A stretch of DNA of 13,474 bases from Desulfobacterales bacterium (GCA_030672555.1 DAOVGD010000174.1:1-13474); one strand, 5' to 3'. Counted from the first letter of the stretch, positions 1 to 7,229 are shown. Notes: a model not told the origin generated them from the sequence alone. Numbers and translations: made by a program.

Positions 1-936
1 GGGCCGGACTCTTTAGACGCGGTTGAGCCGTTCCTATGTAATCTGTTCAGTGACAGAGACATTATCCGGCTCCCTTGCCCTGCTTTCTTGCAACCATACA
101 TCGCGAAAATAATCGCATCGAAAAGAGCCCCCAAGTCTCGAAAATATTATGAAATGATCGGAGGTAAAACCCCTCTGACCGGTATTACCGAGCGTCAAGG
201 GGAAAAACTCGCCGAAGTCCTATCTCAAGCAGGAGTGCCTGCCGAGTGTTTTGTGGCAATGCGTTACTGGCATCCATTCGCGTCGGAGGCCGTAAAAAGT
301 GTGCAACTGAAAGGTATCAAGAGAGTTGTTGCGCTATCTCTATACCCTCATTACTCACAGGTTACAGGAGGGAGCAGTATCAAGGATCTATGCGCGGCAA
401 TAGAGAAAGAGAACGCAGACTTTGAACTCACTATCATAGATCGATTTTACGACAAGCCTGCATACATTGCCTGCCTCCAATCAAGGATTGAAAATGCGCT
501 AACTCAATTTACAGAAGAAGAGCAAAAACGACTACAGATCGTCTTTAGCGCCCACTCCGTGCCTCAAAAACTGATTGCTGGGGGAGACCCGTATCTGGAC
601 TATACCACGACCACTTTTCGGTTGGTTACGGAAAAGTTTAAGACATACCCGTGTTACCTCGCTTTTCAAAGCCGGGCCGGGCCGGTAAAATGGCTGGAAC
701 CAGACACTGCTGAGCTGTTGGACCAGCTAATGCAATCCGGAAAAAAAGAGTTTTTGATGGTTCCGGTAAGCTTTGTCTCAGACCATGTTGAAACCCTGTA
801 TGAAATCGATATCCTCTACCGGTCACAGGTTGAAAAACAAGGGGGAAAATTGGTTCGTATCGAATCCCTCAATGATGCGGATGATTTTATAGAGATGTTG
901 GCAGGCCTTGTGAAGGATCATCTTGGAAAGGATTAA
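1..936 (+). CDS. hemH: Ferrochelatase HemH (5' truncated by window edge)
   Basis: Ferrochelatase inserts Fe2+ into a porphyrin (protoporphyrin IX or coproporphyrin III), a terminal haem step. The frame is open from base 1. Its first residues, GPDSLDAVEPFL, match the family's N-terminal GGP...PFL segment, so only about 10 codons lie upstream. The TTG at 88 is inside the conserved domain and is not the start. Visible motifs, numbered from base 1, are the signature FSAHSVP with catalytic His185, the following GDPY, then FQSRAGP.KWLEPDT, then VPVSFVSDHVETLYEID with Glu264. The 311 residues present are close to the usual family length. It ends 3 bp before the oxidase gene, so the two are almost certainly one operon; hemE commonly precedes hemH in such operons, but that is not visible here. 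The substrate (proto- versus coproporphyrin) cannot be told from the sequence. Confidence 0.95.
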   Translation, partial: GPDSLDAVEPFLCNLFSDRDIIRLPCPAFLQPYIAKIIASKRAPKSRKYYEMIGGKTPLTGITERQGEKLAEVLSQAGVPAECFVAMRYWHPFASEAVKSVQLKGIKRVVALSLYPHYSQVTGGSSIKDLCAAIEKENADFELTIIDRFYDKPAYIACLQSRIENALTQFTEEEQKRLQIVFSAHSVPQKLIAGGDPYLDYTTTTFRLVTEKFKTYPCYLAFQSRAGPVKWLEPDTAELLDQLMQSGKKEFLMVPVSFVSDHVETLYEIDILYRSQVEKQGGKLVRIESLNDADDFIEMLAGLVKDHLGKD

Positions 937-939
937 TTC

Positions 940-2367
940 ATGAAACAAATCGCCATCATCGGTGCCGGCATCTCCGGCCTTGCCACCGCATTTCAGATAG
1001 AAAAGAAGTTAAAGAAATCGGGTATAAGCCACACGATCCACCTCTTTGAAAGGGAACCGAAAATCGGAGGCAAGATTAGCGCAGTTTTTAAAGACGGCTT
1101 TCGGTGTGAGGGAGGTCCCAATGGTTTTCTCGACTCCAAACCTTCAACGCTTGAACTCTGTGAGGAGCTTGGGATCTCGGATAAACTGCTCCGCAGCAGT
1201 GATGCGGCCCGGAAACGGTTCATATACTCTCAGGGGAAGCTGCATGAACTCCCCACATCACCCCCTAAATTCTTTTTCTCGGACCTTCTTTCACTAAAGG
1301 GTAGAATTCGGATCATCGGAGAACTCTGGGCACCAGGACCAAAGGAAGGGACCGATCCCACTATTGCTGAGTTTGCCCGACGCCGTCTCGGCGAGGAAGC
1401 GCATGCCAAGCTTCTCGACCCAATGGTTGCCGGAGTGTTTGCGGGTGACACCGAAAGGCTCAGCCTTGAGAGCTGCTTCCCGCGGATGGCAGAACTGGAG
1501 CGCGACTATGGCAGCCTCATCAAAGCGATGTTTAAATTAGCTCAAGGCTCAAAGCAGAAAGCTCAAAGCTCAAGGCTCAAAGCTCAAGGTAAAAAAGATA
1601 GAGGAGGGCCTGCCGGGCCGGGGGGGACATTGACTTCGTTTCGTGAGGGGCTTTCAGTCCTGCCTGATGCTATCGCAAAACGGTTCAAAGGACGTATTAC
1701 ATGTAATGCGGACCTGAAAAAAATAGAGAAGACCTCCCGGGGATTCAGGCTCTCATTTTCCGGCGCGAAAGACTTTGAGTGCGACTGCGTCGTGGTCGCA
1801 ACCCCTGCCTGCGATGCCGCATCAGCCCTTGCGCCTATTGATGATGGGCTGACTACCGTTTTGAACCGCTTCGAGTTTGCGCCTGCCACCGTCGTGGGTC
1901 TCGGTTTTGATAAGAATAGTATAAAGCGCGACATCAACGGATTTGGGTTTTTAATTCCTAAGAAGGAAAACCGCAGGATATTAGGATCGCTATGGACTTC
2001 CAGCATCTTTCCCCATAGGGCTCCTGAAGGAAGCGTGTTGTTGCGCACCATTGTAGGGGGCGCCCGCTCTCCGGAACTTGCCCGCCTTCCGGAAAAAGAG
2101 ATAATCGCCCTGGTCCGGGACGAACTCAAAGCGATTATGGGTATCACCGCAGAACCGACATTTGTCCAGGCCTTCAAGTGGGAAAGGGCGATCTGTCAAT
2201 ACACCGTTGGGCACAAGGTGCGGCTCCAGGAAGTCGATGAACGGCTTGCAAAGGTTCCGGGTCTCTATCTTACCGGTAACTCTTACCGGGGGATAGCTTT
2301 AAACGATTGCACATTAAATGCCACACGTGTTGCGGAGAAGGTGGCTGGATTTCTACGCCAAGCATGA
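940..2367 (+). CDS. hemG: Protoporphyrinogen/coproporphyrinogen oxidase, HemY-type flavoprotein
   Basis: This 475-aa FAD enzyme oxidises protoporphyrinogen IX (or coproporphyrinogen III in the Gram-positive-type pathway) to the porphyrin used by ferrochelatase. The N-terminus has the dinucleotide-binding GAGISGLATA motif at residues 8-17, followed by an acidic strand end and the GGKI segment. The C-terminus has the family FAD contact GLYLTGNSYRGIALNDC. The ATG start follows an AAGGA ribosome site 7 nt upstream and lies 3 bp after hemH. Residues from about 200 to 217 are encoded by seven tandem 7-nt units (1540-1588). They form a hydrophilic K/Q/S-rich stretch at the variable linker before the conserved TLTSFREGLSVLPDAI. 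This insertion is compositionally unlike the rest of the protein. The gene symbol is often written hemY for this class. The enzyme class is certain; the exact substrate is not. Confidence 0.93.
   Translation: MKQIAIIGAGISGLATAFQIEKKLKKSGISHTIHLFEREPKIGGKISAVFKDGFRCEGGPNGFLDSKPSTLELCEELGISDKLLRSSDAARKRFIYSQGKLHELPTSPPKFFFSDLLSLKGRIRIIGELWAPGPKEGTDPTIAEFARRRLGEEAHAKLLDPMVAGVFAGDTERLSLESCFPRMAELERDYGSLIKAMFKLAQGSKQKAQSSRLKAQGKKDRGGPAGPGGTLTSFREGLSVLPDAIAKRFKGRITCNADLKKIEKTSRGFRLSFSGAKDFECDCVVVATPACDAASALAPIDDGLTTVLNRFEFAPATVVGLGFDKNSIKRDINGFGFLIPKKENRRILGSLWTSSIFPHRAPEGSVLLRTIVGGARSPELARLPEKEIIALVRDELKAIMGITAEPTFVQAFKWERAICQYTVGHKVRLQEVDERLAKVPGLYLTGNSYRGIALNDCTLNATRVAEKVAGFLRQA
1540..1588 (+). 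repeat. Intragenic heptamer tandem repeat, 7 units of GCTCAA(A/G)
   Basis: Seven consecutive 7-nt units can be read: gctcaag, gctcaaa, gcagaaa, gctcaaa, gctcaag, gctcaaa, gctcaag. Only the third unit deviates at internal positions. The array is inside the protoporphyrinogen oxidase frame. Seven is not a multiple of three, so the array is read in all three phases and gives a heptad-periodic peptide (AQGSKQK, AQSSRLK, AQG). Gain or loss of one or two units would shift the reading frame; three units would preserve it. Confidence 0.9.
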
Positions 2368-2408
2368 TGGCTTCGGAAGAGCCGACTCCACCTGACCAAT
2401 GCAACAAT

Positions 2409-2434
2409 CTCCCCACCCACCGGGTGAGAGGGAG
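2409..2434. other. Short hairpin between convergent genes
   Basis: Positions 2409-2434 contain CTCCC and CACCC followed by loop ACC, then GGGTG, a three-base bulge and GGGAG. This gives two 5-bp G+C-rich stems. It lies 42 bp after the oxidase stop codon and 130 bp from the end of yedF, which runs toward it. No T-tract follows on the plus strand, so it is not a classical intrinsic terminator, although it could protect a 3' end or assist Rho-dependent stopping. Nothing else is recognised in the spacer 2368-2564. Confidence 0.4.
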
Positions 2435-2564
2435 TTTGTGGATGAACACTATCGCGGAGTATTCACGAATAATTTGGGAATAAACTCAAGTATAGGTTAA
2501 CTGTCTGCGAGAGGTGGTGCTTAGGAAAAAATAGCTATATTGTCTTGCCGCGGTCCGTAAAATT

Positions 2565-3161
2565 CTATAAATTTATTACCTTATCTGAGATCTGAAGGCT
2601 GGTTACAATATCGAGCATGTTCGTGGTCTCCCCGACCTGTTTCTTATCAAGTAAATTAAAGTGGTTTAGACAGGTACCACAGACCATTACGCGCACCCCG
2701 GAGCGTTCCAATTCCTGAATAGAACCGAGGGCCTCGGAACCTTCAATGGCAAGCTTGACTCCGTTGTTGACAAAGATCAGACACCAGAGGTCTTTTCCCA
2801 TTTCTTTCAAGGTTGCCAGAAAATTGATCATCAACTTCAACCCAAGTTCATCGTCTCCGAACCCCATACGGTCAGTGGTCACCATTACCGTAATTTTTTT
2901 GGCTTCTGCACCAAGTTCTGCATCGGACATAACCCGGCAGGTCTCACATTCTCCCTGCTTGACTGCGATGACCATGATACCCCCTGAGCCCGCTTCAATC
3001 GTTACATCAAATCCCTGGTTGACCAGAAAACGCGAGACATTCTCCTTTGCCGCTTCATTATCGACAAGCACTGAAATTTCATGCGCCCCAGAGTCGGCCA
3101 ATTCTTTGGTTTTCAATACCGGACCTGGACAGGCAATGCCTCTACAATCTAATTCTTTCAT
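2565..3161 (-). CDS. yedF: YedF-type sulfur/selenium-metabolism protein (TusA domain + DsrE-like domain)
   Basis: This 198-aa soluble protein joins an N-terminal TusA/SirA-like domain (about residues 1-70) to a C-terminal DsrE-like domain (about 90-198). The TusA part has the persulfide-carrying motif LDCRGIACPGPVLKTKE, with Cys11 of the CPxP motif, plus Cys6. The linker holds CETC (Cys72 and Cys75) and the C-terminal domain holds MVCGTCLNHF (Cys161 and Cys164), so there are two CxxC pairs. This architecture matches the family named selenium metabolism protein YedF, which often accompanies selD or cysteine-desulfurase genes. No such gene is in the window, so its cargo here is unknown. The ATG is preceded by AAGGAGA about 10 nt upstream. 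The gene converges on the haem operon and is separated from the FHA gene by 342 bp, so it is probably its own transcription unit. Confidence 0.85.
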   Translation of the reverse strand: MKELDCRGIACPGPVLKTKELADSGAHEISVLVDNEAAKENVSRFLVNQGFDVTIEAGSGGIMVIAVKQGECETCRVMSDAELGAEAKKITVMVTTDRMGFGDDELGLKLMINFLATLKEMGKDLWCLIFVNNGVKLAIEGSEALGSIQELERSGVRVMVCGTCLNHFNLLDKKQVGETTNMLDIVTSLQISDKVINL

Positions 3162-3503
3162 GTTGATGTAGTCTCCTTATGTCTAAAATTTTCGATGTTC
3201 GTTGTCAGTGGTCCGTAGTCCTTCGCAAAAAATAAGCAACCGGCAACAAACAAATAATTTTCTGAGCAACTTTTCATCAAAACAGAGGAGAAGTCAAATA
3301 GGAAATCATGATAATGAATTTACATCGCAATCAAAAATTCCAATGAATAGCTCGTAATATGTAAAACTGCTTATGAAATTTTTTCAGTTCATCGATGCGG
3401 ACCCATGGATGGATTATTTCGAGGCAAAGAATTGAGGACTTTTTACAAGGGATAAAGAATTGTCCCCGGAGGTAAAATGGTGGCAGGTCTTCTTTTATCG
3501 GCC
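3162..3503. other. 342-bp spacer, no supported gene
   Basis: This stretch separates the yedF start from the end of the FHA-domain gene, and both are on the minus strand. It should hold the yedF promoter, but no convincing -35/-10 pair was found on the minus strand. It is A+T-rich. It contains a 20-codon plus-strand frame (3373-3435) and a plus-strand ATG at 3477 with GGAGG upstream whose frame runs antisense into the FHA gene. Neither has recognisable homology or supporting context. Confidence 0.5.
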
Positions 3504-4226
3504 CTACTTGATGTAAAACTGCATCTTGGCAGAGCCTATTTCAATCATATCGAATTCTTTTAGGAATACGCTATCCTTGACAGCCTTGCCGTTAACTTTT
3601 AATTTGGCCATGCCGCCGGCAAAGGTGATAGCATAACCCGACGGCCTGAGGCTAATGGTAGCCGCGGTGCCGGCAACAAACATTCCGGAAATTATAATAT
3701 CACAGGTCTCGTCTTTACCTATTTTGATTAACTTCTTTTTAAGCGCTATCTCCCCTTCGCCGCCGGATATAAATGTAATGACACCTGTCCGTTGCTTCGC
3801 TTGAACGGCAACAGCCTTTTTCTGGGTCGCTTTAGGTCCTTTAGATTTATCCCGTAACTCCTTAGCTTTCTGGGTATCCAAATACATGGTCTGATCAAAA
3901 TCTGCTGTGGAATCACTCTTCTTTTGCTCTCCCCCATCCATATAGAATTCAATGAGATGTTTTCCAACAGTGATCTTATCTTTATTCGACAGTTTAATGC
4001 TTACAATCTTGCGATCATTGACATAGGTCCCGTTCATACTCTGCAAATCAGTCAGGAAAAAATTGTTTCCCACCATATCGAGTTTGGCATGATACCCGGA
4101 AACAGCCATGTTACTGACGACAATATCATTATCCTCATTGCGTCCAACGGTCATGCCTGATTTTGTGAAGGGATATGTTTTTATTTCAACATCCTTAAAT
4201 TTTAAGACTAACTTTGCCACTATCAA
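3504..4226 (-). CDS. Forkhead-associated (FHA) domain protein, one canonical and one degenerate FHA
   Basis: FHA domains bind phosphothreonine peptides. In this 240-aa protein the N-terminal domain (about residues 4-95) has the canonical contacts: GRN at 28-30, S43..H46, and NGTYVN at 65-70. Residues 100-148 are a Lys/Gln/Ala-rich linker that contains DQTMYLDT, in which Thr113 could be a phospho-acceptor for intra- or intermolecular FHA binding. Residues 149-240 have an FHA-like strand pattern (LIKIGKDETCDIIIS ... VNGKAV ... DMIEIGSAKMQFYIK). There GK replaces GR and the Ser/His phosphopeptide contacts are missing, so this domain probably does not bind pThr in the usual way. No signal peptide or membrane segment is seen. 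The start overlaps the phosphatase stop by 4 bp (ATGA), showing translational coupling. Its binding partner and pathway are unknown. Confidence 0.85.
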   Translation of the reverse strand: MIVAKLVLKFKDVEIKTYPFTKSGMTVGRNEDNDIVVSNMAVSGYHAKLDMVGNNFFLTDLQSMNGTYVNDRKIVSIKLSNKDKITVGKHLIEFYMDGGEQKKSDSTADFDQTMYLDTQKAKELRDKSKGPKATQKKAVAVQAKQRTGVITFISGGEGEIALKKKLIKIGKDETCDIIISGMFVAGTAATISLRPSGYAITFAGGMAKLKVNGKAVKDSVFLKEFDMIEIGSAKMQFYIK

Positions 4227-5038
4227 CCCCTCCGAAATAATTTAGAAAATAAAGAACGAAGCCAATAAAACCGTCCATTAACAAAATGTAACAATACTAC
4301 TGTGATATTGTCAAGGCCGCCATTTTTATTGGCAATACCAACAAGTTTACGACATATTGTTTCAGGTATATTTTGATGAGTCACAATCCCCAAAATTTCG
4401 GATTCATCCACCATATTGGTCAACCCGTCCGAGCATAGGAGAAAACGGTCACCAGGCAAGACCTGAAACTCACAGACATCTGGTTCTACATCCTCCTCTA
4501 CACCAACGGCACGAGTCAGTACATGTTTATAAGGCGATTTCTCAAACTCATCCTCCCGGATAAGTTCTTCACGGAGTTGATCATACGCTAACGTATGGTC
4601 GCAGGAAAGACATTCTATATTATTCCCTCTTATCAAATAGACTCTGCTATCTCCTACATTTGCTGTTATAATTCTATCGTCAAAAACCGCAAGCACCACC
4701 GCGGTTGCGCCCATCCCCTTACAATTGGCCTTTCTCTGCGACATATTAAAAACAATATGATTGGCCAACTTGATACCGCTGTATACTATGTTTGCAGGTT
4801 CGGAAAGGGTGTTATCATAATTGTCCCGTAACAGCTTTTCATCTTTCTCGCCAAGCCTGTATTGTTTTATGTAGTCCCGAATGGTAGTTACCACAAGCTC
4901 GCTGGCAACTTCCCCGGCCTGATGGCCCCCCATCCCGTCTGATACAACATACACACCGCACGTGTCGTCTATTACAAAATCATCTTCATTGCCGGAACGC
5001 ACCTTGCCGACATCAGTCATTGCGTATGAATCTACCAT
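4223..5038 (-). CDS. PP2C-family Ser/Thr phosphatase (PrpC/Stp1 type)
   Basis: This metal-dependent protein phosphatase removes phosphate from Ser/Thr residues, usually opposing a Hanks-type kinase. All core PPM motifs are present in order: TDVGKVRSGNED, VVSDGMGGHQAGE (metal-binding Asp), GATAVV, ANVGDSRVY, CDHT, LTRAVG, LLCSDGL and GGLDNITVV. It has 271 residues from the chosen ATG at 5038; a TTG at 5068 in the same frame would add 10. Neither start has a good ribosome site. The ATG is preferred because family members begin shortly before the TDxGxVRxxNED motif. The short C-terminal tail (about 20 residues, FYWLRSLFSKLFRRG) is basic and aromatic, and could contact a membrane or partner. The stop overlaps the FHA gene start by 4 bp. 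No kinase gene is present in the window. Confidence 0.92.
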   Translation of the reverse strand: MVDSYAMTDVGKVRSGNEDDFVIDDTCGVYVVSDGMGGHQAGEVASELVVTTIRDYIKQYRLGEKDEKLLRDNYDNTLSEPANIVYSGIKLANHIVFNMSQRKANCKGMGATAVVLAVFDDRIITANVGDSRVYLIRGNNIECLSCDHTLAYDQLREELIREDEFEKSPYKHVLTRAVGVEEDVEPDVCEFQVLPGDRFLLCSDGLTNMVDESEILGIVTHQNIPETICRKLVGIANKNGGLDNITVVLLHFVNGRFYWLRSLFSKLFRRG

Positions 5039-5133
5039 AAAAGAATGTTGGAATCCCACGTTTTTCAAAAGTCTTGCTGTAACTGTTATTTGGTTGTGTT
5101 ACGCATGAAAGCGTTATTGATAATAAGTATCAA

Positions 5134-5161
5134 AAGTAATTCGTTTTGCAAGTAATTACTT
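5134..5161. repeat. AAGTAATT direct repeat with palindrome upstream of the phosphatase gene
   Basis: AAGTAATT occurs at 5134-5141 and again at 5150-5157, 16 bp apart. The second copy extends into the perfect 12-bp palindrome AAGTAATTACTT (5150-5161). The pair lies in the 139-bp spacer between the CoA-binding protein gene and the phosphatase start. This is where a promoter or operator for the phosphatase-FHA operon would be expected. It may also be a chance product of A+T-rich DNA. Confidence 0.3.
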
Positions 5162-5177
5162 TCTGAAATCCAATGGT

Positions 5178-5609
5178 TTAAATTGAAGTTCCTATATATT
5201 TACCCTGCATTTTCATGTGTTCGATTTTTAAACATCTATTCATTACTACCATAACCCCGGCATCGGCCAGCAAATGTGCGGCATCATTATTTTCAATCCC
5301 AAGCTGCATCCAAAACACCTTTGGCTTTACCTTGATAGCCTCTTCAGCCACGGGTATTATTTTATCCGGAGCTCTGAATACGTTAACAATATCTATGGGA
5401 CCGGGAATATGGATTAAATCAGGATAGACAATTTCTCCAAGGATCTCCTTTGCCTTGGGACGAACGGGGATAATGCGGTAACCCTGTTCTTGCATGTAAT
5501 GGGCCACCATAAACGAATCACGATGAGGTTTTGGGCTTAAACCTACGACCGCAATATTTCTGCTCGCTTTCAAGATATCATGGATGGTTTTATCGTCGGT
5601 TATAATCAT
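5178..5609 (-). CDS. CoA-binding domain protein, YccU family
   Basis: This 143-aa protein is a single Rossmann-like CoA-binding domain similar to the N-terminal domain of succinyl-CoA synthetase alpha. Visible features are IAVVGLSPKPHRDS near residues 18-31, YRIIPVRPKAKEILGE, and the family's C-terminal NRCLKIEHMKM. It lacks any ligase domain, and the biochemical role of the family is not established. The gene starts 12 bp after the flgE-like stop on the same strand, so it may be read from the same promoter. The ATG has only a weak purine-rich site (AAAGAG) close upstream. The length is normal for the family. Confidence 0.87.
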   Translation of the reverse strand: MIITDDKTIHDILKASRNIAVVGLSPKPHRDSFMVAHYMQEQGYRIIPVRPKAKEILGEIVYPDLIHIPGPIDIVNVFRAPDKIIPVAEEAIKVKPKVFWMQLGIENNDAAHLLADAGVMVVMNRCLKIEHMKMQGKYIGTSI

Positions 5610-5621
5610 TACTCTTTTATG

Positions 5622-7034
5622 TCACGAAATGATGTTCAACAGATCTCCTATCATTTCATCTTCGGCAGAAATTACTTTAAGATTAGCTTGAAAACCTCTT
5701 TTTATCAAGATTATATTTACAAACTCTCTTCCAATGTCAACGTTCGATTGTTCCAATGCGTTTGGTGCAATACTTCCCAGGCCGTTTGTTCCTGGTCTGC
5801 CGGTAATGGCGTCGCCTGACTCATTGGTCTGTGCGTACAGATTGTTGCCGATTTTCTTGAGTCCCTGCGGATTGTTGAATTTGGCAATTGCCACCTGATA
5901 AAGGTCCAAGACCTGGCCATTGCTGTAACTACCGGTAATCACTCCATCGGTGCTGACGGCAACCGCCTCAAGATCGCCAGCCCCATATCCGTCGGCAGAT
6001 GAATAGACAGTATTGGATGAAGCAGAATACTGTGTTGATGAAGATGCATCATTAACCCATGAAGAACCATTATAAAAAGAACCAAAATCGAGCTGAATCG
6101 ACATCTGAGTAGAGCCGTCCGTTGCGCCCAAGAAGTCAGGATGAAAAGTAAAACGGCCATTTGTAAGGTCTGTAGTAACATTTTGAGATATCCAGTTGCC
6201 GGCGCCATCATTAATATCCATAGTCAGATTTGAGACGGAACCATGACTGTTAAATGCTAAGGTACCCCGAGCCAACAAACCAAGATTATCACCTGTAGCC
6301 CCGGGTCTTAGGTCCTCGGCTGGATTTGCGGTGACAATGAATTCCCACAGAGAATCAGCACCCGTCCTGTCAAAGTAGGATGTAATGTCATGTGAAGCGC
6401 CAACGCTGTCGTATACCTTTGTTGATGTCTGGTACTCATATGCATTGTCGGCTATATACTCCCCGTCAGGATTATTTCCATCCCATGCATTTGCAAGGGC
6501 GTTTGTTCCAACTGATTTGTCCTCTGTATTGGCATTAAGATTTATGATATTTTTTACTATGGTTGTTTCTTCCGGAGGAGACGTAAATGAATCTAATGTA
6601 ATATCCTGAATTGCACCCTGCGTCTCACCGGTAATCGGATCAATCTCCCATCCCTGTACTGCATAACCTGCCGTAGTGACAAATTTACCATCCTTATCAA
6701 AGTTAAATTGTCCGTCTCTTGTATAATAGGTTCCTCCTTCTGGCGCCATGGCCATAAAAAATCCATCCCCCCCTATAGCCATGTCGGTAGTAGAAGAGGT
6801 TGATTCAAACGAGCCCTGAGCAAGATCCTCGTAAATAGCCCCCACGGTTGTACCTCGCCCCACCTGTGCTGTCCCTGAAGAAGCAGACACATCTTGAGAG
6901 GAGGCCTCTTGGGAGCTTGCACGACTCGTTTTAAATCCCTGAGTATTGACGTTGGCTATATTATTGGCAGAAGTACCCAACTTTTTTTCAAAGGCCTTTA
7001 AGGCTGATATTGCTGAGTAAATTCCGTTGATCAT
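5622..7034 (-). CDS. flgE: Flagellar hook protein FlgE-like
   Basis: FlgE polymerises into the curved hook joining the flagellar rod to the filament and is exported by the flagellar type III apparatus. The N-terminus (SAISALKAFEKKLGTSANNI, then ANVNTQGFKTSR) is the rod/hook-family D0 helix and ANxNTxGFK motif. Next come DMAIGGDGFFM and YTRDGQFNFDKDG, typical of hook and rod proteins. The C-terminus (REFVNIILIKRGFQANLKV, then ISAEDEM) is the matching D0 helix. A Ser/Asn/Asp-rich middle (about residues 180-370) fits the exposed hook domains. The start is placed at the ATG at 7034 (470 aa). AAGGGG 8 nt upstream supports it; the GTG at 7043 would add three residues with poorer spacing. No other flagellar gene is nearby, which is unusual. 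A sigma-28-like promoter lies 39 bp upstream. Confidence 0.88.
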   Translation of the reverse strand: MINGIYSAISALKAFEKKLGTSANNIANVNTQGFKTSRASSQEASSQDVSASSGTAQVGRGTTVGAIYEDLAQGSFESTSSTTDMAIGGDGFFMAMAPEGGTYYTRDGQFNFDKDGKFVTTAGYAVQGWEIDPITGETQGAIQDITLDSFTSPPEETTIVKNIINLNANTEDKSVGTNALANAWDGNNPDGEYIADNAYEYQTSTKVYDSVGASHDITSYFDRTGADSLWEFIVTANPAEDLRPGATGDNLGLLARGTLAFNSHGSVSNLTMDINDGAGNWISQNVTTDLTNGRFTFHPDFLGATDGSTQMSIQLDFGSFYNGSSWVNDASSSTQYSASSNTVYSSADGYGAGDLEAVAVSTDGVITGSYSNGQVLDLYQVAIAKFNNPQGLKKIGNNLYAQTNESGDAITGRPGTNGLGSIAPNALEQSNVDIGREFVNIILIKRGFQANLKVISAEDEMIGDLLNIIS

Positions 7035-7072
7035 CTTCCTCACCCCTTTGTTGTCATTTCTCCTTATTGTAG

Positions 7073-7099
7073 TTATCGGATTTTTAACAAAAAAGTTTA
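7073..7099 (-). promoter_or_regulatory. Sigma-28 (FliA) promoter for the flgE-like gene
   Basis: On the minus strand the sequence reads TAAACTTT, 11 nt, TCCGATAA. The enterobacterial FliA consensus is TAAAGTTT-N11-GCCGATAA, so each box matches 7 of 8 positions and the spacing is exact. The -10 box (7073-7080) ends 38 bp before the ATG at 7034, leaving room for a short leader with the ribosome site. Its position directly before a flagellar gene strengthens the call. Sigma-28 usually drives late filament genes rather than hook genes. Confidence 0.72.
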
Positions 7100-7141
7100 G
7101 CTTAGTCGATTTATGAAAAGAAAATTCCGAACTTAGGAGCT

Positions 7142-7155
7142 GGGAAGAGCTTCCC
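7142..7155. promoter_or_regulatory. Dyad GGGAAG-AG-CTTCCC in the divergent spacer
   Basis: A perfect 6-bp inverted repeat with a 2-bp centre lies in the spacer between the divergently transcribed hook gene and acyl-CoA synthetase gene. It is followed at 7157 by TTGACT, which resembles a -35 box for the rightward gene; the possible -10 sequences after it are poor. Position and symmetry suit a repressor site, but no regulator gene is near. It could be chance. Confidence 0.28.
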
Positions 7156-7229
7156 CTTGACTACTTCATATACTTTTTGGTAGTTTAATCTGTATTTGAA
7201 GGTATTCTTTTAAAAGAGAAGGATCGATC

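Noticed and set aside
88..90. TTG as the start of the ferrochelatase gene
   Set aside because: The frame is open to base 1 and the residues upstream match the conserved ferrochelatase N-terminus, so the true start is outside the window.
1584..2177. 197-codon minus-strand frame opposite the protoporphyrinogen oxidase
   Set aside because: It is antisense to a well-conserved enzyme and its Ser/Arg/Pro-rich translation is typical of a shadow frame.
2746..3171. 141-codon plus-strand frame opposite yedF
   Set aside because: Its translation is low-complexity and it lies wholly antisense to a recognisable gene.
3373..3435. 20-codon plus-strand frame in the 342-bp spacer
   Set aside because: It is very short, with no clear ribosome site and no recognised homology; a remnant is possible but cannot be supported.
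3477..3563. Small plus-strand frame with GGAGG upstream
   Set aside because: Most of it runs antisense through the end of the FHA gene and it encodes a short, unrecognisable peptide.
5066..5068. TTG start for the phosphatase
   Set aside because: It has no ribosome site and adds residues not typical of the family; the ATG at 5038 is preferred, although the choice is uncertain.
7041..7043. GTG start for the flgE-like gene
   Set aside because: AAGGGG spacing fits the ATG at 7034 better, and hook proteins begin just before this helix.
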